DNA of 64,000 nucleotides. It comes from Nocardioides immobilis (lineage in GTDB: Bacteria; Actinomycetota; Actinomycetes; Propionibacteriales; Nocardioidaceae). Both the position numbers and the translations under genes were made by a program. Location of the stretch: assembly GCF_003515065.1 (NCBI RefSeq), contig NZ_QXGH01000032.1:1-64000 (forward strand), read 5' to 3'. Shown here piece by piece: positions 1 through 7,951 of the stretch; the stretch's first letter is position 1, and every line of letters starts with the position of its first letter. The notes under the pieces are model-generated. The model saw only the letters and a list, made by a program, of their open reading frames with translations. It was not told the origin of the DNA and did no database searches.

Positions 1-2
1 CC

Positions 3-128
3 AAGACCCTGGCCGAGTTCGACGTCGCCGCGTCCTCGATCCCACCCGCCACGTTCGACTACCTGTCGTCCCTGGAGTGGGTCCGCGCGGCCGAGAACGT
101 GTGCATGATCGGCCCCGCCGGCACCGGT
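3..128 (+). pseudogene. istB: istB helper ATPase, N-terminal-side fragment up to Walker A
   Basis: Reading from base 3 gives an IstB-type AAA+ segment (KTLAEFDVAASSIPP, then FDYLSSLEWV) and ends in MIGPAGTG, the first part of the Walker A P-loop. IstB is the ATP-dependent helper that controls IS21 transposase target choice. The frame is broken at 127/128 by foreign DNA, and the missing KSH and the rest of the protein resume at 2951. The 5' end lies before the window. The split should remove ATP binding, so this copy should be inactive unless the insert excises. Confidence 0.85.
117..127. repeat. Putative attL core, 11-bp direct repeat
   Basis: GCCGGCACCGG, identical to 2951-2961. It encodes Ala-Gly-Thr-Gly of the istB Walker A motif. 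The flanking bases differ on the two sides (CGGCCCC before the left copy, GACTCACT before the right), as expected when only a short core is shared between element and target. Confidence 0.7.
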
Positions 129-149
129 TTGCACTGCGCAGTCCTTTCC

Positions 150-2387
150 TCAGGGTTGATCAAACAGTCCAGTCTGGTGGCCGTTTACGTTGATTCGTAG
201 GCCTTTTCGCCGTCCTTGGTTGACGTGGACGGCTTCGAGTTCTCCGCGTTGGACCTTGTGCAACACGGTCTGCCGGGCAACTCCGAGGGCTTTGGCGGCG
301 TCGGCGAGCCGGAGCCAGCCCTCGGGCACCTCGGGTGCCAGCCGGTCGCGGACGGCTTGGTCGATGCGGATCCGCCAGGGTGCTCCGGCGGTGAGCTGTT
401 CGCCGGTCAAGAATCCGTCGTTCAACCATCGGTAGATGGTGACTTTGCCGACGCCGAGGAGGCGTTCGGCTTCGGCGACGGTGACCACGACTGCATCATC
501 GTCGACGGGTGCGACAGTTTCGGTCGGCGGTTGGTAGGCCGGGATCCCGCGAGCGACCCGCAGGCTCTTGACCCGGGCTTTGGTGAAGTTCAGGCCGGTT
601 CCGGTCCGGCGGCGCTGTCGGGCCAGGATCATCGCGATGGTGGTGTCGTCGTAGTTCTGGGCGAGTCGGCGGACCAGGGACACGGTGTCCTCGTCGGTGG
701 TCCGGGCGTGGCCGCCGGTCTTGTTCATCTCCATTGCCAGCTCGGTGCTTGCGCCGCCCTGCCAGATCAGGGTGAGCGCTGCGGTGCGTTTCTCCTCATC
801 GATGGTCACGACCACCTCGGTGAGGATCGCGCGCAAGAGCTGCTTGCGGTCACGAAACGACGTGGTCGGCGCTTCGAAGATGGCCTTGACGTCGGCGCCG
901 GCACGGCTCAGCCAGGTCAGCTCGTCCTCGGTGAGCTGAACCGGTCGCCGGGCCTGCTGGGCGAGCAGGTCACGCTCGGCTTGCCGCTGGTCGGCAAGCC
1001 TGGTCTCCAGCGCGCGTTCCAGGGTGCGGGCGACCAGCCGGTTCTCCGGCTCTACCGCGTCGTACTGGCGTCGGGCGCGGTCGGCCTCAAATCGAGCCCG
1101 TTCCACCGCCAAAGTGAACGCACGCAGGCTGGTGGCGTGGGCTTGTTCGGCGTCGCGCAGGGCTTGGACGGTGGCGTCCAGCGCGGCCGGGGCGAGCACG
1201 GCGAAGACCTCGTCCAGGACCCGCTGCTCCAGGCGTTTGCCGCCGAGGCTTTGGCAGCCCTTCTCGCCGCCGTAGAGCTGCTTGGCTCGGGCGCAGACAT
1301 AGCGCGGGCTGTTGCCGTTGGTGCCGGAGTATCCGGTCTGCATCATCCGGCCGCATCTGCCGCACCGGATCCGACCTTGCAGCAACGCCGATCCCTCGCG
1401 GGCCGCGCCACCGCCAGTGCCTCGTGGCGGGCGCCAGTTCGCCCGCAGCTGCGCGGTGTTCGCCTCATAGGTAGCCCAGTCGATGAAGCCGGGGTGATGC
1501 TCGGGGATCAGCACCGCCCACTCGTCTCGAGGCAGCGCCACGGTGCGGGTGACCACCCGTCCGCTCGGGTCGATGCGCTTCTCGGTCCGGTTGCGTCCGA
1601 ACACGAACGCGCCGGCATAGCAGGGGTTGGTCAAGAAGTCGTGCACGGCCGGATACGTTGCGGCCGTCCAGTGGATCCGGCCGGTGCGTGCCGGACGGCG
1701 CGGCAGCAGCAGCCCGTCCTCGCGCAGCGACAGCAGCACCTGACGGGCCGAGCCGAGCTCGGCGAACCGGCGGAACACGGTCGCGATTGCCTCCACCACC
1801 GCCTCATCGGCGCTGAGGACGACTTTGTCGTCGTGGTCGTAGTCGAACCCGACCGGGAGACCCTGGCGCAGTTCACCACGCTCAGCCTTGTGCCGCAGGC
1901 CCGCGGTCAACCGGGATCGGATCAGATGCAGCTCGGCCTCGCTCATCGTGCCCTTCAGGCCAAGCACCAGCCGGTCGTTGAACTCCCCGGGGTGATAGAC
2001 GCCGTCGGAGTCGGCGATCAGCGTGTTCGTCAGCGCACACAGGTCCAGCAACTGGTACCAGTCGGTGTTGTTGCGGGCGAGCCGGCTGACCTCGATACCG
2101 AAGATGATGCCGACCTGTCCCAGCCCGACATCGGCGACAAGTTCCTTGAATCCCTCCCGCGCGGTGGCCTCTGACCCCGACCGTCCTAGGTCGGCGTCGA
2201 TCACCTTGACCTGGTGCGGATCCCAGCCCAACGTCACCGCGCGTTCCCGCAGTTCGTACTGGCGGGCCAGGCTCTCGGTGTGCTCACGGACCTGGGTCAA
2301 GGTGGACTGCCGCACGTACACATAGGCGTCCCGACCCAGGTGGACCGGAGCGATCTTCGCCGGAATCAGCGTGGACGACTCAGGCAT
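150..2387 (-). CDS. Large serine recombinase with C-terminal HTH extensions
   Basis: 745 aa. The N-terminal resolvase domain has the nucleophile Ser28 in YVYVRQSTL and a typical VSRLARN segment. It is followed by a recombinase domain, a zinc-ribbon region (RCGRCGRMM and later Cys residues) and a long charged coiled-coil stretch. After these core domains the last ~110 residues hold two helix-turn-helix units resembling excisionase/MerR-type binding helices (AEAERLLGVGKVTIYRWL and ADAAKALGVARQTVL). The enzyme should integrate and excise its own element through a 5'-phosphoserine mechanism. Its start overlaps the end of the upstream 65-aa gene, suggesting translational coupling. The fused HTH pair could supply target or directionality control, which is inference. 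Confidence 0.93.
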   Translation of the reverse strand: MPESSTLIPAKIAPVHLGRDAYVYVRQSTLTQVREHTESLARQYELRERAVTLGWDPHQVKVIDADLGRSGSEATAREGFKELVADVGLGQVGIIFGIEVSRLARNNTDWYQLLDLCALTNTLIADSDGVYHPGEFNDRLVLGLKGTMSEAELHLIRSRLTAGLRHKAERGELRQGLPVGFDYDHDDKVVLSADEAVVEAIATVFRRFAELGSARQVLLSLREDGLLLPRRPARTGRIHWTAATYPAVHDFLTNPCYAGAFVFGRNRTEKRIDPSGRVVTRTVALPRDEWAVLIPEHHPGFIDWATYEANTAQLRANWRPPRGTGGGAAREGSALLQGRIRCGRCGRMMQTGYSGTNGNSPRYVCARAKQLYGGEKGCQSLGGKRLEQRVLDEVFAVLAPAALDATVQALRDAEQAHATSLRAFTLAVERARFEADRARRQYDAVEPENRLVARTLERALETRLADQRQAERDLLAQQARRPVQLTEDELTWLSRAGADVKAIFEAPTTSFRDRKQLLRAILTEVVVTIDEEKRTAALTLIWQGGASTELAMEMNKTGGHARTTDEDTVSLVRRLAQNYDDTTIAMILARQRRRTGTGLNFTKARVKSLRVARGIPAYQPPTETVAPVDDDAVVVTVAEAERLLGVGKVTIYRWLNDGFLTGEQLTAGAPWRIRIDQAVRDRLAPEVPEGWLRLADAAKALGVARQTVLHKVQRGELEAVHVNQGRRKGLRINVNGHQTGLFDQP

Positions 2388-2577
2388 CGCCAGCCACCTC
2401 CCGCCGCTCCTCGGTGGCGTCGATCAGCACGCCACGGGCGATCAACACGGCCAGCAGTCCGAGCACGTGAGCGCGGGTCGCATCCGGCAGCTCCCACCAG
2501 CGGTCATTCGGATCGGTCAAGTCGGGGTCCGGAAGTGCAAGCTGGACGGACTCAGCGGCTACTCTCAGGGCACGCAA
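2380..2577 (-). CDS. Small hypothetical protein upstream of the recombinase
   Basis: A 65-aa ORF from a TTG start, with the acidic segment LPDPDLTDPNDRWWELPD and a hydrophobic helix HVLGLLAVLIARGVLI. It overlaps the recombinase start by 8 nt on the same strand, the arrangement expected of a co-translated partner. I do not recognise a family. A role in recombination directionality or regulation is possible but only by position. The start codon lies on the left arm of an 11-bp inverted repeat. Confidence 0.5.
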   Translation of the reverse strand: MRALRVAAESVQLALPDPDLTDPNDRWWELPDATRAHVLGLLAVLIARGVLIDATEERREVAGDA

Positions 2578-2633
2578 ATAGGTTCACCTTCCCAAGGTTC
2601 GTTGGCGCGATCAGGGTGGGTCGAACCTATTTG
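2575..2633. promoter_or_regulatory. 11-bp inverted repeat between the two small element genes
   Basis: CAAATAGGTTC at 2575-2585 is the exact reverse complement of GAACCTATTTG at 2623-2633, with a 37-nt spacer. The arms cover the TTG start of the 65-aa gene and the stop of the DUF5372-like gene. It could be a protein-binding operator, a recombinase accessory site or an RNA hairpin hiding the start codon. Sequence alone does not choose among these. Confidence 0.55.
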
Positions 2634-2926
2634 TTGTCTCGGGCACCAGCGCGACCAGAACGGCGCGCCGGGCGCAGCCTCGTCACCATCGCGTGCAGGG
2701 CCCGAAGACCCTCCCCGTCGAGGACAACGCCCGCGAACTCCGCCGCTGAGGTCCCCAGAACGTCGGTTGCATCTGCGCGGATCGTGCCGGGACTCCCGTC
2801 CGGCAGGTCCACCACCAAGTACACGACCCCGTCCACCCGCCGGAAGTGATGCGCAGCCAGCAGGCAGCCGAACAACGGATGGGCTGAGACCGTCACCCGC
2901 ACCTGGCAGGGCAGCACGGAACGCAA
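2627..2926 (-). CDS. DUF5372-like small protein of the recombinase element
   Basis: About 99 aa if read from the TTG at 2926; a GTG at 2917 is equally possible, and the longer frame reaching 2971 would start in istB. The N-terminal part RVTVSAHPLFG, followed by DGVVYLVVDLPDGS, resembles the short proteins (DUF5372 type, as I remember them) often found beside transposases and recombinases in actinobacteria. Function is unknown. It is first in the minus-strand order ahead of the 65-aa gene and the recombinase, so the element promoter should lie near its right end. Confidence 0.55.
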   Translation of the reverse strand: MRSVLPCQVRVTVSAHPLFGCLLAAHHFRRVDGVVYLVVDLPDGSPGTIRADATDVLGTSAAEFAGVVLDGEGLRALHAMVTRLRPARRSGRAGARDNK

Positions 2927-2950
2927 ATGTTGCAGTCTGTCGGACTCACT

Positions 2951-2961
2951 GCCGGCACCGG
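2951..2961. repeat. Putative attR core, 11-bp direct repeat
   Basis: GCCGGCACCGG, the second copy of the 117-127 core. The next bases (GAAGTCCCAC) continue the Walker A motif as Lys-Ser-His and run into the rest of istB. Confidence 0.7.
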
Positions 2962-3391
2962 GAAGTCCCACACCCTCATCGCGTTAGGTATCGCCGCGGT
3001 CGAGCACGGTCACCGGGTCCGGTACTTCACCGCCGCCGAACTCGTCGAGACCCTCTACCGAGGACTCGCCGACAACTCGGTCGGCAAGGTCATCGACACC
3101 CTGCTCCGCAACGACCTGATCCTGGTCGACGAGCTCGGATTCGCGCCCCTGGACGACACCGGAGCCCAGCTGCTGTTCCGGTTCGTCGCGGCCGCCTACG
3201 AACGCCGATCCCTCGGCATCGCGTCCCACTGGCCCTTCGAGTCCTGGGGACGATTCCTGCCCGAGCACACCACCGCGGTCAGCATGCTCGACCGACTCCT
3301 GCACCACTGCCACACCATCGTCACCGACGGCGACTCCTACCGCATGAAACAGGCCCGAGCGAAGGGAGGAACCCGACTCAACACCCACTGA
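2951..3391 (+). pseudogene. istB: istB helper ATPase, C-terminal fragment from Walker A
   Basis: From the att core the frame reads AGTGKSHTLIALG, then Walker B LILVDELGFAPL and the usual IstB tail (WGRFLPEHTTAVSMLDRLLHH), ending at 3391. It completes the fragment at 3-128. Without its N-terminal domain and with no clear start of its own, it is unlikely to be functional. Confidence 0.88.
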
Positions 3392-3406
3392 ACCTCAGCG
3401 GAGGGT

Positions 3407-3449
3407 GGGGACTTTCAGTTGGCCACCAGCGGGGACCGCAACATGGCCA
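3407..3449 (+). repeat. IS21 right-end tandem transposase-binding repeats
   Basis: Two copies of GGGGAC-N7-TGGCCA, at 3407-3425 and 3431-3449. Repeated binding sites within the ends are a hallmark of IS21-family elements. Confidence 0.6.
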
Positions 3450-3455
3450 TTGACA

Positions 3456-3865
3456 CGGCGATCTGGCAGCCCTGCTCGCCCAGGAACGGCAGATCGACTC
3501 GACCACGTGGCCCTCGGCCCGCAGCTCGTTGATGAACGCGACGATCAGCGGTTGCGGGGGTCGAGCTCCCCGCGAAGAAAATCGAGGCCCTGCGCAGGAT
3601 CTCGTTGTCTTCCTCGAGCCGGCGGACCTTGGCCTTCAACTCCTTGACCTCGGCCAGTTCCTCACTCGTCATGCCTTGGCGTTGGCCGCTGTCGACCTGG
3701 GCCTGGCGGACCCAGCGCCGCACGGGACTCCGGTCCGACGCCTTCGCGACGGGCCACGGATTCACAGGCAGCGGTCATCGAGGGGTACTCGGCCAGGCGG
3801 TCCAGCACCAGACGGGCGCAGCGCTCCTTGACCTTCGGATCGATCTTCTTCGGCACGGTTCGCAT
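3456..3865 (-). pseudogene. IS3-family orfA/orfB remnant, frameshifted and truncated
   Basis: orfA starts at ATG 3865 (MRTVPKKIDPKVKERCARLV, then TAACESVARREGVG) and carries an HTH. Near 3740-3750 one extra C (GAGTCCCGTGCGG) shifts the frame. The continuation VRRWVRQAQVDSGQRQG and the leucine-zipper-like KELKAKVRRLEEDNEILRRA are read in the next frame. An orfB start (IVAFINELRAEG and on to EQGCQIA) follows and is cut at 3456 by the IS21 right end. The DDE catalytic domain is absent, so this copy is dead. It records insertion of IS21 into an earlier IS3. Confidence 0.8.
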
Positions 3866-3970
3866 CCTTCCAACTCGAAAGGATGCGGCATCAAACCTGG
3901 GGCGCTTCAAGTTGAGTCCGGAAGCGTTCTCCTCGGCGCGACCCGGTCATCACCGCATCGTTTCAGTTGC

Positions 3971-5212
3971 TCATGGGTTCAGGCACTCTTCGTCCGCTGC
4001 CTCGCAGTAGTGGCGGTACTCGACGGTGAACGTGTCGACGTCATAGGAATCGGGGCTCTCGGTTGAGAACGACCACCACAAGGCATCAGAGAGCCCGGGC
4101 AAGAACGGATGTGTAGCGAGGTCCGGCGTCTGCCATGGGATCGTGGTGGTGCCGTCACCCGGCACCGTGAATGTCGGCGCCTGCGAAGGCCCGTAGATAT
4201 ACCCCTGATCTGTCGTCCCATGCTCTGTCGGGCCACCGGTGACGGAAACGCGGAAGCTGTCCGCCGGTGCAGCCGCGAACGGTACGGAGTATGTGAAGTA
4301 AGCCCGCGTCGGACCGTCGAACCAGCAGGGGCGGAAGCTCAACCCGTCGGGGAAGCGATCGCTGGGGGTTGCTGCGCAGTAGTCCTCCTCGGCCACCCGG
4401 AACCTCCGCGTCTGACCCGCTGCGAGCGTGTCGGTGAAGACATCCTCGATCAGCTGCTCGTGAGACACCGTCAGCTGCCTCTTGAAGACCTGTCGGTTGC
4501 CGGCGCCGTCATGGACGATCATCCGAGCCCGGTAGTCACCGGCAGGCATGGCGCTGCCGTCCCCCCGACGCGCATACCACGCGAATGTCGGTGTGATCGC
4601 GTGTTTGACGATCCCGCGCCGGACCACGTCCCCGGAGCCGGAGCGGATCTCGAACACGACTCGGGGAACACCGTCCGCGTGGAACTCTGTCAAGTAGTCC
4701 CACCCTGGGAAGAGGTACACGAGGAGGACGCGGTCCGCGACCTGGTTCGCCTGGGGATAGACCGGGAGACGCGTGGTCACGAGCGAGCCGCGATCCATGG
4801 TCGTCACCACCGTCGCGTTGGCTACGTTGACCGTTTGCTTGCGCTCGCCACGGGTGGCCGTCACCATCACGGGATAGGTGCCGTCCGGTACGACGCCGCC
4901 GCCGTCGCGCTTCCCGTCCCAGCGCCACAGGTGCTCACCACGGGCCAGGCGGCCGAGCCTCACCGGGCCGCGCACCACCTCGCCGGTGATTTGGGAGCGG
5001 ACGACCAACTTGACCCGCGCCGACTTCGACAGGAGGAACCTGATCCGGCCGGCGTCCTTGCGGCCGTCCCCGTTGGGAGAGAACTGGACGCGCCAATGCA
5101 CCGTCTGGAGCAGTGGCTCTTGCTTCGCGTCGGTGGTGACGAGCGCCGACGCCGGCACGACGTGGAGCACAGCGGTGAGGAGGAGCAGGACGACCGGGCC
5201 GACTCGCCTCAT
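3971..5212 (-). CDS. Secreted protein with FlgD-like Ig repeats
   Basis: 413 aa from ATG 5212, chosen because AAGGGGG lies just upstream and MRRVGPVVLLLLTAVLHVVPASA forms a clear signal peptide (n-region, hydrophobic core, ASA cleavage site). The mature part starts with VQFSPNGDGRKD, a calcium-binding-like NGDGRKD turn common in FlgD/Ig-like extracellular domains. Two similar Ig-like units follow (LWRWDGKRDGGGVVPDGTYP and FAWYARRGDGSAMPAGDYRA). Several Cys in the C-terminal third suggest disulphides in an exported protein. No enzymatic motif is seen, so a structural or binding role is inferred. It stands alone between IS debris and the sigma-factor region. Confidence 0.72.
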   Translation of the reverse strand: MRRVGPVVLLLLTAVLHVVPASALVTTDAKQEPLLQTVHWRVQFSPNGDGRKDAGRIRFLLSKSARVKLVVRSQITGEVVRGPVRLGRLARGEHLWRWDGKRDGGGVVPDGTYPVMVTATRGERKQTVNVANATVVTTMDRGSLVTTRLPVYPQANQVADRVLLVYLFPGWDYLTEFHADGVPRVVFEIRSGSGDVVRRGIVKHAITPTFAWYARRGDGSAMPAGDYRARMIVHDGAGNRQVFKRQLTVSHEQLIEDVFTDTLAAGQTRRFRVAEEDYCAATPSDRFPDGLSFRPCWFDGPTRAYFTYSVPFAAAPADSFRVSVTGGPTEHGTTDQGYIYGPSQAPTFTVPGDGTTTIPWQTPDLATHPFLPGLSDALWWSFSTESPDSYDVDTFTVEYRHYCEAADEECLNP

Positions 5213-5408
5213 GATGACCCCCTTCTGCGCCGACTTTACGTCGGATTGTTGTCGAATGTGGGTCGAACGAACGGGCACGCCGAGCCACTGACTGCCCGAC
5301 AGCGCCCGTTACCTGTGCGGGCACACCGTGGCGAGGAGCCGACGCGGGCCGGCCAGATCCCGCTGTGAGTCATGCGCCTGATGCGCCACCGCATCCTGGG
5401 CGGCGTTT

Positions 5409-5430
5409 CCGGAGTTTCTCGAAACTCCGG
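5409..5430. promoter_or_regulatory. Perfect 10-bp palindrome (CCGGAGTTTC-TC-GAAACTCCGG)
   Basis: Ten-base arms separated by two bases, between the secreted protein gene and the sigma factor. The tight spacing fits a dimeric regulator site, and a terminator is also possible. No run of T follows. Confidence 0.5.
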
Positions 5431-5851
5431 GCCGGTTCAGACGACCTACGCCGAGTCGACGTCTCTGGTTTGGGCCGCGTCTTTGTGGGCGGTGTGCAGC
5501 ACGGACGCCCGCGAGGCAGCGCGTCGGCGTCGCGCAGCCGTTCGACGCACACGCCGACCTCGTGCGGCGTAGACCGTCCCTCGAGCGAACCGTATGACCC
5601 TGAAAGGGGGACGAGCGACCTCGGCGTTCTCACCAGCGGGCGGAGGGCATCCGGCGTAGTGCTGCCTCGAGTTCATCGACGCGGATGCGGATTGCCCGAC
5701 GGCCGCAGTGGTAGGCAGGGATCGTGCCGTCGCGGAGCGATACGCGATAACGCCGTCGAGGTGGCGAGACCGTGCGGCGCACCGACCATCAATGCCTCAC
5801 ATGTCGCGACGACCAGGTGTCCTCCCGTTTCTCGTTTGTGCGACACAGGTT

Positions 5852-5880
5852 TCCGTTGGGTCGAGGATCGACCCAACGGA
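5852..5880. promoter_or_regulatory. Perfect 13-bp inverted repeat before the sigma factor gene
   Basis: TCCGTTGGGTCGA (5852-5864), GGA, TCGACCCAACGGA (5868-5880). It ends 42 bp before the sigma factor start. It could be an operator, an attenuator hairpin or a terminator insulating the gene. Its perfection in non-coding DNA argues for selection. Confidence 0.6.
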
Positions 5881-5922
5881 TCTCCCGTGCGTGGTGTCTG
5901 GAGGGTGAAAGGGGGTCCGAGG

Positions 5923-6435
5923 ATGGACGTAGACGAGGCCTTCACGACCTACGTCGCGGAGCGACGACTCCAGCTGTTCCGCACCGCCTGCCTGCTCTGC
6001 GGTGATCCGCACCAGGCCGAGGACATCGTGCAGGACGCGCTGGCGCGGTTGTACGCCGCGTGGCCACGGGCGTCCCGCGCGGCCAACGTCGACGCCTATG
6101 TGCGTCAGGTCATCGTGAACAGTCATCTCAATCAGGTGCGGCGGCCGTGGCGCCGTGAGCGCGGCGCCGCGACCGTGGGCGAGAGCCCTGCTGCCGCTCA
6201 TCTGCCCACCGAGGACCTCCAGGTGATGTGGTCGGCCATCCGGCAGCTGCCGCTCGGGCAGCGCAAGGTGGTCGTCCTCCGCCACTACCTGGGGCTGAGC
6301 GTCGAGGAGACCGCCGCCGACCTCGGCATCAGCGCCGGCACGGTGAAGAGCCAGACCAGCGATGCCCTGGCCGCGTTGCGCCGGGCGCTGGACGTCGACT
6401 TCGGCACCCCTGTTCGGGAGGGAGAGGACGCATGA
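5923..6435 (+). CDS. ECF sigma factor, SigE family
   Basis: 170 aa. Region 2 is near the N-terminus (LFRTACLLCGDPHQAEDIVQDALARLY), and region 4 contains an HTH (LSVEETAADLGISAGTVKSQ). It redirects RNA polymerase to stress or envelope promoters. The start at 5923 is chosen because GGGGG lies upstream and because sequence before it has no family similarity. The gene overlaps by ATGA with the following membrane protein gene, whose product would be the natural anti-sigma or sensor partner. That partner is broken by IS256, so the sigma factor may now be unrestrained. That consequence is inference. Confidence 0.9.
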   Translation: MDVDEAFTTYVAERRLQLFRTACLLCGDPHQAEDIVQDALARLYAAWPRASRAANVDAYVRQVIVNSHLNQVRRPWRRERGAATVGESPAAAHLPTEDLQVMWSAIRQLPLGQRKVVVLRHYLGLSVEETAADLGISAGTVKSQTSDALAALRRALDVDFGTPVREGEDA

Positions 6436-6704
6436 GCATCAACGATTCCGACCTGATCGAGCGGCTGCACGCGGTGGCCGAGGGGTTCGAGATGAAGCCC
6501 ACGCCACCGTCCGCCGACCTCTGGCGAGGACGCCGTCGGGTGCGCCGGAACCGGGGCCTGGTGGCGGGTGCCGCGGCGGCCGCCGTCGCTCTCGTCATCG
6601 GCGTTACCGCCACACTGGCTGGACAGGACCGTGCCGATACCGACCCGGTCGAGCAGCCCAAGCAGATCGAACAGATCGACCAGATCGACACGGGCATCCT
6701 TCGC
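6432..6704 (+). pseudogene. Membrane-anchored beta-propeller protein, N-terminal fragment
   Basis: The ATG overlaps the sigma factor stop. The fragment has a cytoplasmic N-terminal stretch (DLIERLHAVAEGF, PSADLWRGRRRVRR) and one transmembrane helix (GLVAGAAAAAVALVIGVTAT). An EQ/DQ-rich linker (KQIEQIDQIDTG) follows, and then IS256 DNA begins. The remainder resumes at 11251. In the intact form it would place an extracytoplasmic propeller on a membrane anchor next to its co-transcribed ECF sigma factor, suggesting a signal-sensing anti-sigma role (inference). As read now, the frame ends in IS DNA at 6734. Confidence 0.8.
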
Positions 6705-6823
6705 AGGAGAGTCCCTTGGGGTGGTGGGGTTTGAGGTCCAACGGCGGGGCTGCGTGAAGTAGGCGGCCATCGGCGGGATCTTCGGTGTGAAACGACCAAG
6801 TCACGCACTGAAGGAGACCACCG

Positions 6824-7847
6824 ATGGCCTTGTCCCAGTCTGCCCTGTCTGAGTTGCTCGAGGCGTTCCGTACCGGCGATGGCGTCGACATGATCCGCGA
6901 GTCGGTCCGCACCGTTTTGCAGGAGCTCGTCGAGTTCGAAGCCGCGGGCGTGATCGGCGCGGAGCGCTATGAGCGCACCGAGGACCGTGTCACCGAACGC
7001 AACGGAACCCGTCCCAAGCTGCTGGCCACCAAGGCCGGTGACATCGAGCTGCGGATCCCCAAGCTGCGCAAGGGCTCCTACTTCCCGTCCATCCTCGAGC
7101 CGCGCCGCCGGATCGATCAGGCGTTGTACGCGGTGGTGATGGAGGCCTACGTCCACGGCATCTCGACCAGGAGCGTGGACGACTTGGTCGTCGCGCTGGG
7201 CGCCGACAGCGGGATCAGCAAGTCCGAGGTCTCCCGGATCTGCGAGCAGCTCGATGAGTCGGTCGGCGCGTTCCGGACCCGGCCGCTGGACCACATCACG
7301 TTCCCCTACGTCTACCTCGACGCGACCTACCTCCACGTGCGCAACAAGCCCGGCAAGGGCGGCCAGGTCGTCTCGATGGCCGTGGTGGTCGCGACCGGGA
7401 TCGCCGCCGACGGATCCCGCGAGGTCCTCGGACTCGACGTCGGGGACAGCGAGGACGAGACGTTTTGGCGCAGCTTCCTGCTCAGCCTCAAACAGCGCGG
7501 ACTCGGTGGCGTGCAGCTGGTCATCAGCGATCAGCACTCCGGGCTCGTCAAGGCGTTGAAGCGGTCCTTCCAGGGCTCCGCGCACCAGCGCTGCCGAGTC
7601 CACTTCGCCCGCAACCTCCTGGCCCACGTCCCCAAGAGCCACGCCGACATGGTCGCCGCGGTGTTCCGCACGATCTTCGCCCAACCCGACCCCGAGGCTG
7701 TCGCCGCCGCGTGGGACGAGGTCCGCGACCAGCTCGCCGCCTCGTTCCCGAAGGTCGGGCCGCTGATGGACGACGCGAAGGCCGAGGTCCTCGCGTTCAC
7801 CGCGTTTCCCAAGGCCCACTGGCGCAAGATCTGGTCGACCAACCCAC
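6824..7847 (+). pseudogene. IS256-family transposase, N-terminal part
   Basis: About 341 residues before the break. The first catalytic Asp is at ~166 (YVYLDATYLHVR) and the second at ~236 (LVISDQHSGL), followed by the CRVHFARNLL segment typical of the family. AAGGAG precedes the ATG. The frame is interrupted within ...WSTNPL, one codon before the catalytic Glu. The current reading runs on into insert DNA and stops at 7894, giving a protein that lacks the Glu. Confidence 0.9.
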
Positions 7848-7951
7848 TATCCGTTAACCGGCCCTCAGAGGACACGCTCCCGTTAGCGGCGTGAGGTCCC
7901 TCCACCGGCCGGCTGGCAGGTCGATGCTGACGGTGAGGGAAGGAAGCCGCG

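Larger units (their letters stand above)
128..2961 (-). mobile_element. Serine-recombinase element inserted in the istB Walker A codons
   Basis: About 2.8 kb separates the two halves of istB. Both junctions carry the same 11 bases GCCGGCACCGG (117-127 and 2951-2961). Joining them leaves one copy and restores GPAGTGKSH in frame, so these look like attL/attR cores made by site-specific insertion. The cargo is minimal: a large serine recombinase and two small upstream genes, all read on the minus strand from the right end. No resistance or metabolic gene is carried. The exact element limits within the repeated core cannot be fixed from sequence alone. Confidence 0.8.
1..3455 (+). mobile_element. 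IS21-family element, 3' part (istB and right end), split by a serine-recombinase element
   Basis: The window opens inside an istB gene, and its second half resumes at 2951 and stops at 3391. Downstream there are two tandem copies of GGGGAC-N7-TGGCCA (3407-3425 and 3431-3449, 24-bp period). Such repeated terminal sites are typical of IS21 ends and would bind the IstA transposase. The element appears to end at ...TGACA near 3455, where an IS3 orfB reading frame begins abruptly. This indicates that the IS21 inserted into an older IS3 copy. The left end and istA lie outside the window. Confidence 0.75.
5279..5922. other. 644-bp intergenic region with two perfect palindromes
   Basis: No convincing gene. 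A frame runs open into the downstream sigma factor, but its Arg/Ser/Gly-rich translation lacks any recognisable domain and looks like GC-rich shadow coding. Two perfect inverted repeats stand out, at 5409-5430 and 5852-5880. An AAAGGGGG stretch occurs at 5601-5608 as well as before the sigma factor start. Confidence 0.5.

Noticed and set aside
216..2174. 652-aa plus-strand frame
   Set aside because: It is antisense to the serine recombinase, with no domains; the open frame is a GC-rich codon shadow.
5365..5922. N-terminal extension of the sigma factor
   Set aside because: The frame is open, but the translation is low-quality, lacks similarity to sigma factors and crosses a perfect palindrome. 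AAAGGGGG supports the start at 5923.
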